From: Halomonas sp. I5-271120
Lineage (GTDB): Bacteria; Pseudomonadota; Gammaproteobacteria; Pseudomonadales; Halomonadaceae
NCBI RefSeq assembly: GCF_030553075.1
Contig: NZ_CP130701.1
Location: 3,410,001 to 3,474,000, forward strand
Reading direction: 5' to 3'
Length of the DNA stretch: 64,000 nucleotides
The notes under the pieces were generated by a model. It saw only the letters and a list, made by a program, of their open reading frames with translations, was not told the origin of the DNA and searched no databases. Below are positions 1 to 6,216 of this stretch, piece by piece. The position numbers were made by a program, and so were the translations under genes. Position 1 is the first letter of the stretch, and every line of letters begins with the position of its first letter.

Positions 1-110
1 GCCACAGGGACCGGAGCTTCAACCTGAAAGTGGAGGTCATGCTCTTCCATCTTTGTGCCCAGGATGCGGTATTCCGGTGAGTGAAGGACGTTGTCAGGCA
101 GAATGCTCAT
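1..110 (-). mobile_element. ISL3-type transposase, N-terminal fragment at window edge
   Basis: The minus strand reads from an ATG at 110 off the left edge. It gives about 36 residues beginning MSILPDNVLHSPEYRILG and running on through KMEEHDLHFQVEAP. This is the style of the N-terminus of ISL3-family transposases, just ahead of their CxxC zinc-ribbon, which would lie outside the window. The preceding bases (111-139) separate it from the end of nreB and probably contain the element's terminal repeat, but I cannot define it with one end only. Family assignment rests on a short stretch and is tentative. Confidence 0.5.
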
Positions 111-139
111 GCAAACGTTCCTTGAGCCTCTTTGTCATG

Positions 140-1513
140 TCACGACGGCCATCTCGTGTGATGGCCGTCGATCACAAAGGTGTGCCGATGCCGGCCTCTC
201 GAATGATGGTGGGGATGGCGATGCGGTTCCGGCCCCTCCCATCCCTCATGCTCATGTTGGTGGTGCTCGTCGTGATAGTGCAGATAGGTATGCGCCACCG
301 GGTCGTGGTCATGCTCGAGGACCAGCGGATCCCGTGCCGGCCAGACACGGGTCGCGAGCGCCGTCGACAGCAGCGCAATCGCCCCCAGCAGGGCGAAGGT
401 CTCGATCAGCCCCACCTCGGCCCCAACCCAGCCGGCCAGCGGATAGGCCACCAGCCAGCAGGCATGCGACAGCGAGAACTGGGCGGCGAACAGCGCCGGA
501 CGGTCCTCGGAGTGGCACGACTGCTTGAGCAGGCGCCCAGTGGGCGTCATGACCAGCGAGGCGCCGGCGCCCAGCAGGAACCACAGCCCCATCAGGCCGG
601 CGAAGCCGGGCGCGAACAGGCCGAGGAACAAGCTCACCGTCATCAGCGCGGCGCCCGCGAGCATGATCGGGCGTTCGCGCACGCGATCCAGCACCTTCGG
701 CAGCAGCAGGGCCACCAGCATCGAACCGCCCCCCACCGCCGCGAAGGCCATGGCCACCGCCTGCTCGCCCAGTCCCAGGGTAGAGCGGACGTAGACCACG
801 GTATTGACGATCTGCATGGCGCCGGCGGCCGACACCACCATGTTCAGGCCCAGCAGCCCGCGCAGCCGAGGCGTCTTCAGGTAGATCCTCATGCCGTGAG
901 AGACCTTACGCCACACGCTCGGTGCCTCGTCCTCCGCCGCCTGGGGCGACGGCAACACCACCGAGACCACCAGACCGGCCGAGACCAAGAAGGCCAGGCC
1001 GTTGAGCAGGAACAGCACATCGAAGCGCATCACCATCAGCAGCGCCGCGGCCGCCATGGGGCTGAGCAGGTTCTCGAGGTCATAGGCGAGCCGCGACAGC
1101 GATAATGCCCGGGTGTACTGTCCCTCGTCCTCGAGGAGATCCGGGAGCGTCGCCTGGAAGACCGGGGTGAAGCCAGCAGAGGCGGCATTGAGCAGGAAGA
1201 TCAGCACATAGATCTGCCAGACCTCGGTGACGAAGGGCAGCGCGCAGACCACGGATGTCCGTAGCAGGTCCAGGCTGACCAGCAGAGTGCGGCGCGGCAG
1301 ACGCGAGGCATAGGCCCCGACCAGCGGCGCGATGCCCACATAGGCCACCATCTTGATCGCCAGGGCCGTGCCTAACACGATCCCCGCTTTCCCGGCCGCC
1401 AGGTCATGGGCCAGCAGCGCCAGGGCGACAGTTGTCAGCCCGGTGCCGACGAGGGCGGTGACCTGGGCCATGAATAAATGGCGGTAACGACGGTGACTCA
1501 GCACTTGGAGCAC
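140..1513 (-). CDS. nreB: NreB-type MFS nickel exporter with His-rich tail
   Basis: A 457-residue inner-membrane major facilitator with about twelve hydrophobic segments. A cytoplasmic-type tail from about residue 395 is packed with histidines (HDHD, HYHDEHHQHEHE, HRHPHHH, GRHRH). That combination of MFS core and His-rich C-terminus is characteristic of NreB nickel exporters, where the tail is thought to bind nickel. The gene follows the RcnR/NreA-like regulator gene on the same strand after a 34-base gap, which fits an nreA-nreB operon induced by metal. The gene looks intact. Substrate (Ni versus Co) is inferred from the family, not shown by the sequence. Confidence 0.8.
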   Translation of the reverse strand: MLQVLSHRRYRHLFMAQVTALVGTGLTTVALALLAHDLAAGKAGIVLGTALAIKMVAYVGIAPLVGAYASRLPRRTLLVSLDLLRTSVVCALPFVTEVWQIYVLIFLLNAASAGFTPVFQATLPDLLEDEGQYTRALSLSRLAYDLENLLSPMAAAALLMVMRFDVLFLLNGLAFLVSAGLVVSVVLPSPQAAEDEAPSVWRKVSHGMRIYLKTPRLRGLLGLNMVVSAAGAMQIVNTVVYVRSTLGLGEQAVAMAFAAVGGGSMLVALLLPKVLDRVRERPIMLAGAALMTVSLFLGLFAPGFAGLMGLWFLLGAGASLVMTPTGRLLKQSCHSEDRPALFAAQFSLSHACWLVAYPLAGWVGAEVGLIETFALLGAIALLSTALATRVWPARDPLVLEHDHDPVAHTYLHYHDEHHQHEHEGWEGPEPHRHPHHHSRGRHRHTFVIDGHHTRWPS

Positions 1514-1547
1514 GGGTCCTCCTCGAGGCGTGGCTGTCGGTTATCGG

Positions 1548-1835
1548 TTACAGGTAGCGAACGATCGCCTTGAAGTCTTCAAGTTGTGCGCGCTGGTCTT
1601 GATTCCGGCCCCTGTCGTGGGGGCCGATCGCTGCTTCCAGGCAGTGGTCGATATGGTCGTGCACGAGGGTTCGCTTGGCCTGCTGGATCGCCTTCTCCAC
1701 TGCATGCAGCTGCTGGGCGATGTCCAGGCAAGGCCGCCCGTCCTTGATCATCTGGGCCACGCTCTGCAGATGTCCCCGGGCGCGACTCAAACGCTTGATG
1801 ATGTCGGGATGCGACTGGTGGGTATGCGATGTCAT
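1548..1835 (-). CDS. nreA: RcnR/CsoR-family metal-sensing repressor (NreA-like)
   Basis: A 95-residue all-helical protein of the RcnR/CsoR/FrmR family. The start MTSHTHQSHPDIIKRLSRARG at 1835 is chosen because RcnR-type proteins begin with a short His-rich segment directly before the first helix; a longer frame back to 1886 lacks family resemblance. The conserved R-G-H-L (residues about 20-23) and D-H-C-L-E-A near residue 70 are the family's DNA-contact and metal-site regions. It should repress the nreBA transcript and release it on Ni or Co binding. It lies directly upstream of nreB on the same strand. Confidence 0.8.
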   Translation of the reverse strand: MTSHTHQSHPDIIKRLSRARGHLQSVAQMIKDGRPCLDIAQQLHAVEKAIQQAKRTLVHDHIDHCLEAAIGPHDRGRNQDQRAQLEDFKAIVRYL

Positions 1836-1867
1836 GCGCAGCTCTTTGTTGGTATTCCTATCCCTCT

Positions 1868-1875
1868 GGGGGGGG
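1868..1875. promoter_or_regulatory. G-tract, candidate RcnR-type operator
   Basis: A run of eight G on the plus strand (C on the coding strand of nreA) sits about 33 bases before the nreA ATG. RcnR/CsoR-family operators are typically a G-tract flanked by AT-rich inverted bases. Here the tract lies between CCCTCT and ATTAAG. The position is right for autoregulation, but the flanking dyad is poor, so this is an inference from motif and context. Confidence 0.4.
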
Positions 1876-1969
1876 ATTAAGCTCAAAGACGCTATCGTGC
1901 CAATGCCCCAGGGGACTCGGCCAGATCGCGCCTCACTATCGGTCTTCGCCCCCGAACTGGTCTGCCCGT

Positions 1970-2245
1970 ATGCTCCTCAACCGCCTGTGTCATCGCCTCG
2001 GTCACCTGACCCTCCTGCTGCTTATCGTGCAGGGGCTGGTCATGTCCGGCATTGGCGAGATACGCGCTCATGGGCCGGTCGATTCGGCGGCGGTCGAGCA
2101 CAGGCTCCAGGGGGGGCTCCCGGAAGCGCATGGCCACGCGCATGCGTCGACCAGTTCCGTGAAGTCAGGCAGCTGTGGCTCGGCGAGGACTGACGTTACC
2201 ACCATCAGCAGTAAAGCCAAGCTCATCAGCCAGGCGTGCGAGTAA
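1970..2245 (+). CDS. Small secreted His-rich protein, chimeric 3' end
   Basis: The frame encodes 91 residues beginning MLLNRLCHRLGHLTLLLLIVQ, a signal peptide or single membrane segment, then AHGPVDSAAVEHRLQ and EAHGHAHA. Short periplasmic proteins with such His pairs are common beside czc/nre metal-export genes, and that is my best guess. From about residue 60 the frame is the antisense of a degP remnant on the other strand (2146-2259), so the native C-terminus has probably been lost at a junction near 2145. I do not recognise a named family. It may be a non-functional fragment. Confidence 0.35.
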   Translation: MLLNRLCHRLGHLTLLLLIVQGLVMSGIGEIRAHGPVDSAAVEHRLQGGLPEAHGHAHASTSSVKSGSCGSARTDVTTISSKAKLISQACE

Positions 2246-2259
2246 GGCTTGGGTATCAC
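2146..2259 (-). pseudogene. degP/mucD-like protease, 5' remnant
   Basis: A GTG start at 2259 is preceded by a good AGGAG site and encodes a signal peptide (LMSLALLLMVVTSVLA) followed by EPQLPDFTELVD. The LPDFTELV motif right after the signal peptide is the usual mature N-terminus of DegP/MucD periplasmic serine proteases. After about 38 residues the similarity ends and the frame soon becomes meaningless. No catalytic triad or PDZ domain is present, so this is only the promoter-proximal stub of a protease gene, cut off by a rearrangement at about 2145. Confidence 0.6.
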
Positions 2260-2367
2260 AATGGGCTCCTTCTGGGGGCATGGAACATGGTAGCCAATTT
2301 GGTGCAGCGCCCACTATGCAAAGTTCCACACGCCTAATCCCAGCTCACTCTTCAACAGAGTTCGGGC

Positions 2368-2396
2368 TTGAAGCTTGAGTCGCTATAGGTTTTATA
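2368..2396 (+). promoter_or_regulatory. Sigma-70-like promoter of the CDF exporter gene
   Basis: TTGAAG at 2368-2373 and TTTATA at 2391-2396 are separated by 17 bases and lie about 40 bases before the CDF start codon. The AT-rich -10 region stands out in this GC-rich DNA. No MerR-type 19-base spacer or obvious dyad is present. A plausible but unproven promoter. Confidence 0.45.
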
Positions 2397-2432
2397 TTGC
2401 TGGGTCATCACGTGACACCACAAGGATAACGC

Positions 2433-3347
2433 ATGGGACATCATCACGATCATCCCCACATTGATCCCACCTCTGGTGATCGTCGGGTGAGCATCGCCAT
2501 CTGGGCCAACGGGATATTGACCATTGCCCAGATCGTTGGGGGTATCCTGGCGGGAAGCCTCTCGCTGATCGCGGATGCGCTGCATAATTTTTCCGACATG
2601 GCTGCGCTTGTCATTGCGTTTGCTGCCCGCAAGATCGCGAGACGACCGCCAGACTCACAGATGACGTTTGGCTATGGCCGAATCGAGGTTGTCGCAGCGC
2701 TGATCAACTACACCACCCTCATTATCGTTGGCATTTATCTAATTTATGAAGGCGCCATGCGCATGATCGACCCGCCAGAGATTAAGGGCTGGATAGTCGT
2801 AATCACCGGTATTGTCGCTCTTCTTGTCGATGCGCTAACGGCCTTGCTCACCTGGTCGATGCAAAAACATAGCGTCAATATCCGCGCCCTCTTCCTGCAC
2901 AACCTGTCGGATGCCTTTGCGTCCATCGCCGTGATCATCGGGGGCTCACTGATTCTGCTGTATGATATGCGCTGGGTAGACCCTGCGATTACGATCGGCA
3001 TTGCGCTCTATATTCTTTATCTCGCCTTTACTGAGATAGGCGGCCCTGTCCGGACACTGATGTTGGGCTCGCCACCCGATATCGATGGTCAATCAGTCAT
3101 TGAAGCCCTGCGTGACGTCCAAGGGGTTGAGGATGTGCATCATGTTCACCTATGGCAAATGCAGGAGAACACCGCCGCGCTTGACTGCCACGTGGTTATC
3201 ACGGAAGCCGGATGGCGCCAGCTCGAGGCGATCAAGGTAAATATCAAAGCTCAGCTGAAAGCGCGCTTTGGCATTGGCCACTCCAGTTTGGAATTTGAGC
3301 ATATTGATCACGCTCATCAGGATGCCAACCTTTTTGGGCATGAGTAA
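2433..3347 (+). CDS. CDF-family cation (Zn/Cd/Co) efflux transporter
   Basis: A 304-residue cation diffusion facilitator of the CzcD/ZitB type that exchanges cytoplasmic divalent metal for protons. The N-terminus is His-rich (MGHHHDHPHID). There are six membrane segments; the metal-site motifs appear as HNFSD in TM2 (about residue 51) and HNLSD in TM5 (about residue 150). The cytoplasmic C-terminal domain carries the HHVHLWQ dimer/metal motif. The ATG at 2433 follows AAGGATAACGC. The gene stands alone, between the degP stub and the dsbA-like gene, inside the metal island. The precise metal cannot be read from sequence. Confidence 0.88.
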   Translation: MGHHHDHPHIDPTSGDRRVSIAIWANGILTIAQIVGGILAGSLSLIADALHNFSDMAALVIAFAARKIARRPPDSQMTFGYGRIEVVAALINYTTLIIVGIYLIYEGAMRMIDPPEIKGWIVVITGIVALLVDALTALLTWSMQKHSVNIRALFLHNLSDAFASIAVIIGGSLILLYDMRWVDPAITIGIALYILYLAFTEIGGPVRTLMLGSPPDIDGQSVIEALRDVQGVEDVHHVHLWQMQENTAALDCHVVITEAGWRQLEAIKVNIKAQLKARFGIGHSSLEFEHIDHAHQDANLFGHE

Positions 3348-3448
3348 CACGCCATATTTGCTTGCTCAGGCACCCATCAGCGGCTGAGCTCCACTCAGCA
3401 GCATCCTGAGCTTGCTTTAAACCCAACTCTTTGAAATTGAGAGAAAGA

Positions 3449-4126
3449 ATGTACAAAAAAGCGACTTTTATCCTGGTCGGAGCGTTGATGCTGACGGCCA
3501 TCATCGTGATCGTGTCGAGGCCCTCGCTGTTGGGCATGGGCGCCGAGACGGCCAGCCGAGAGGGGGCACAGGCCGAGAATTCGCTGGTGCGTGCACACTC
3601 GCCGGTCCTGGGGCCGGAAGAGGCACCTGTGACGATCGTGGAGTTCTTCGACCCGGCCTGTGAGGCCTGCCGCGCCTTCTACCCGCTGACCAAACGCATC
3701 CTGGAAGAGTACCCCGAGAAGGTGCGGCTGGTGGTGCGCTACACCCCCTTCCATGGAGACGTATCCGAAACCGCCATTCGCGTGCTGGAGGTCGCCAGGC
3801 GTCAGGATGCCTTCCAACCGGTGCTGGAGGCGCTGCTGGCTCGCCAGAGCCAGTGGGCGGCTCATGGCAGTGTCGATGAGGAAGCGATCATGGAGATCGC
3901 CAGCGAGGCCGGGCTGGACAGAACCGCAGCCGAAGAGCAGCTCAATTCACCAGAGGCACAGGCGGTCTACGACCAGGACAAGGCTGACGTCGAGGCCAAC
4001 CAGATCAGCAAGACGCCGACCTTCTTCGTCAATGGCGAGCTGTTGGACCCCTTCGGCATGCAGGAGCTGGTCGACGCCGTTAACCGTGAGGTAGCCGAGG
4101 TCTCCGGCGAAGAGGATGCATCATGA
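3449..4126 (+). CDS. DsbA-like thioredoxin-fold periplasmic protein
   Basis: A 225-residue protein with an N-terminal signal anchor (KKATFILVGALMLTAIIVIV) and a thioredoxin-fold domain with the active-site pair in DPACEACRAFY and the cis-proline loop in KTPTFFVNG. Family knowledge: DsbA/DsbG-like thiol-disulfide oxidoreductases acting outside the cytoplasm. ATG 3449 is preferred to TTG 3431 because it has GAGAAAG just upstream and begins directly at the signal anchor. The stop overlaps the start of the M23 peptidase gene (ATGA), so the two are translationally coupled. The role in metal stress is an inference from position only. Confidence 0.75.
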   Translation: MYKKATFILVGALMLTAIIVIVSRPSLLGMGAETASREGAQAENSLVRAHSPVLGPEEAPVTIVEFFDPACEACRAFYPLTKRILEEYPEKVRLVVRYTPFHGDVSETAIRVLEVARRQDAFQPVLEALLARQSQWAAHGSVDEEAIMEIASEAGLDRTAAEEQLNSPEAQAVYDQDKADVEANQISKTPTFFVNGELLDPFGMQELVDAVNREVAEVSGEEDAS

Positions 4127-5358
4127 CACGACGCTGGTTGCTAGTGGGACTGATGGTCCTGAGCCCCGTGTTGGCCGAAGCCCGTGGGCAAGAGCGTGCC
4201 GGATTATCACCTGCCAAGCCGGCATCGGACAGGGCACAAGCTATCGCGAAGGTGGGTCGCGTCGCTCAAAAGCTCACCGTGGAACCAGGGGATACCCTGG
4301 ACGCACTGCTGCAACAGCTTGGCGTGAATACCGAGACGCGCACCCAAGCGGCGACCTCGCTGGCGGAGAGGTTCGACCCGAGACGATTGCGGCCCGGAGA
4401 TCGTATCACTTTCACCTCTCTGGCGACGGGACAGCCGGTGTCGGTGGCCATCGAGCGTGACTCGGGTATTCAGTACGTCGTCACCCTGGGTGAGCGTCCG
4501 TCGACGCGCATTGTCCAGCCTCGCCTCGACACCCTGACCCTGGGTCGTGAAGTAGTCGTCAAGACGTCACTCTATGCCGCCTTGGCGGCTGAGGGGGTAC
4601 CCAGGCGTTTCGCTGCAGAGCTTGACATGCTGCTGGGCGGACTCATGGACACACGCCGAGATATCTCGGGTGGCGAGCGCCTGCAGTTACTGTGGGAAGA
4701 AGATCGCCGTGAGGATGGCACTCGAGTCGGGCCTCCCCGTCTGACCTATATGGGGTTGGCTGACCAGGCGGAGCGGCTGGAGCTAGTATGGCCGGCGGAC
4801 CAGAGAGCCAGCGTGATGCTCTTCAAGGACGGTAGCCTCCAAGACACCTTGCAGTTCCCGATTCTCGGCGCACGCCTGACATCCCCCTTCGGCAACCGGC
4901 GCCATCCCGTGTACGGCGGGGTCCGACGTCATGACGGTATCGATCTTGCCGCGCCTCGCGGCACCCCGGTCATGGCCACTGCGCCGGGGCGCGTCTCCTT
5001 CATCGGTCGCCGGGGAGGTTATGGACGTGTTGTCGAGATAAAACATGATACGGGCACCATCAGTCGCTATACGCATCTCAGCCGTTTCGCTGCCAGCCTG
5101 GCGGTCGGGGCCCCCATCAAGGCCGGCGACAAACTGGGTGAGGTAGGGGCTTCCGGACTCGCCACGGGGCCCAACCTGCACTACGAAGTGAGAGTGGATG
5201 ACCGCCCCGTAGATCCCCTCGAGGAAGGGCAGCGCATTATTCTGAGTGAGTCACCCACACGCCAAGAGTATCGCAGCGCACTGTTCGAGGCTCGGACACG
5301 TCTGCAAAAAGCCATCGGAACGTCCGCTGCTTCCGGTCTTGCCGCAATGGTGAACTGA
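4123..5358 (+). CDS. M23-family murein endopeptidase
   Basis: A 411-residue exported protein with a signal peptide (RRWLLVGLMVLSPVLAEA), a LysM-like/OapA-type N-terminal region (LTVEPGDTLDALLQQLGV; LRPGDRITF) and a C-terminal LytM domain. The zinc-site motifs are visible as RRHDGIDLAAPRGTPV and GPNLHYEVRV, both at the usual positions from about residue 268 onward. It should cut peptidoglycan cross-bridges, like MepM/NlpD relatives; with both motif His and Asp present it is probably active rather than a degenerate activator. It overlaps the dsbA-like gene by four bases. Confidence 0.85.
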   Translation: MTRRWLLVGLMVLSPVLAEARGQERAGLSPAKPASDRAQAIAKVGRVAQKLTVEPGDTLDALLQQLGVNTETRTQAATSLAERFDPRRLRPGDRITFTSLATGQPVSVAIERDSGIQYVVTLGERPSTRIVQPRLDTLTLGREVVVKTSLYAALAAEGVPRRFAAELDMLLGGLMDTRRDISGGERLQLLWEEDRREDGTRVGPPRLTYMGLADQAERLELVWPADQRASVMLFKDGSLQDTLQFPILGARLTSPFGNRRHPVYGGVRRHDGIDLAAPRGTPVMATAPGRVSFIGRRGGYGRVVEIKHDTGTISRYTHLSRFAASLAVGAPIKAGDKLGEVGASGLATGPNLHYEVRVDDRPVDPLEEGQRIILSESPTRQEYRSALFEARTRLQKAIGTSAASGLAAMVN

Positions 5359-5466
5359 CAAGCCTTTAGGTGGACTTGCTGTGAAACACGCCTCGGTGGG
5401 CACAATGTACCTAGCGTCGCGTGACGCTACAGCCTCAGCGGCACTCACTTCACACGGGCAGGGGTT

Positions 5467-5709
5467 ATGGACGGTGTCTCGCCAGTCACACTGGGGTTTT
5501 TAGGCAGCCCCGCCGCCGGCGCGATGATGTATGTCATTAGCCGCGAGATCATTCCCCAGGCCCACCGCAGCGGTCACCAGAACAAGGCGACCCTGGGCTT
5601 CTCTATGAAGTTGGTGATCATGCTGTTCCTGAATGTCTCAACTAGGGCACGCTGGGACGCACAGGAGGTTATCCCAAATCGTGAGCGCCTTTGTGGGCTG
5701 CCTCACTGA
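5467..5709 (+). pseudogene. ZIP-family metal transporter, C-terminal remnant
   Basis: The frame reads SPVTLGF, then AAGAMMYVISREIIPQAHRS, then GHQNKATLGF and a final hydrophobic LVIMLFLNV. This is the signature of the last membrane segments of ZIP/ZupT zinc transporters (the E-x-x-P-E-x-H region of TM5 followed by TM8), although the usual first acidic residue is Arg here. Everything upstream is missing: an in-frame stop lies a few codons before 5430. The tail beyond about 5650 runs into the 3' end of the convergent merR-type gene. A broken gene, not functional. Confidence 0.6.
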
Positions 5710-6127
5710 TACACAACTGGTGATCACTCAGCACCTCGATGATGCGACAGCTCTCGACCTTGCTGCCGGCGCACTGGCTCACCATCCGCTTGAGCTCGTC
5801 ACGCAGTGCCGAGAGCCGCTGCAGCCGCGACTCCACTTCCTCCAGGTGATGCTTGGCAACGGCATCGACCTCCTGACAGGGCATGTCGGGCTGGTCGGAC
5901 ATCGCCAGTAGCTCACGCACCGCATCCACCGAGAAGCCAAAGTCTCGGGCATGGCGAATGAAGGTCAGCCGCCTGACAGCTTCTTCGCCATAGCGCCGCT
6001 GCCCACCCTCGGTACGCGATGCATCGCCCATCAGCCCGATGCGCTCATAATAGCGCACCGTTTCAGGCTTGCAGCCGGCGCGCCGTGCCAGCTCGCCGAT
6101 ACCGATGGCATGGCTAATCTCCGGCAT
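5669..6127 (-). CDS. cadR: MerR-family metal sensor (CadR/PbrR/ZntR type)
   Basis: A 152-residue MerR protein. The helix-turn-helix and wing (IGIGELARRAGCKPETVRYYE and RRYGEEAVRRLTFI) are followed by a dimerisation helix. Metal-site cysteines are C84, C119 and C127, close to the spacing in CadR, plus C19 and C139. The ATG at 6127 is chosen over an upstream extension to 6229 because it has AGAGGAG before it and starts right at the HTH. It is divergent from the P-type ATPase gene and should twist the 19-base-spacer promoter between them on Cd, Pb or Zn binding. Confidence 0.85.
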   Translation of the reverse strand: MPEISHAIGIGELARRAGCKPETVRYYERIGLMGDASRTEGGQRRYGEEAVRRLTFIRHARDFGFSVDAVRELLAMSDQPDMPCQEVDAVAKHHLEEVESRLQRLSALRDELKRMVSQCAGSKVESCRIIEVLSDHQLCISEAAHKGAHDLG

Positions 6128-6149
6128 CCTGATGCTCCTCTCGCATGAC

Positions 6150-6180
6150 TTGAACCTGTAGTTGCTACAGGGATTATGCT
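6150..6180 (+). promoter_or_regulatory. MerR-type promoter and operator
   Basis: TTGAAC (6150-6155) and TATGCT (6175-6180) are separated by 19 bases, the overlong spacing typical of MerR-activated promoters. The spacer contains a perfect dyad, CCTGTA-GTTGC-TACAGG, at 6155-6171, close to the operators of CadR and PbrR. It lies between the divergent cadR and cadA genes, 36 bases before the cadA start. This is one of the clearest regulatory sites in the window. Confidence 0.85.
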
Positions 6181-6216
6181 TCAAAATAAGATTAAGACAT
6201 TCGGAGAAGCAACGCC

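Noticed and set aside
53..1105. Long plus-strand open frame of 350 codons
   Set aside because: It is the antisense of nreB; its product is a low-complexity Arg/Gln/His-rich chain, and the reverse frame is a clear MFS protein.
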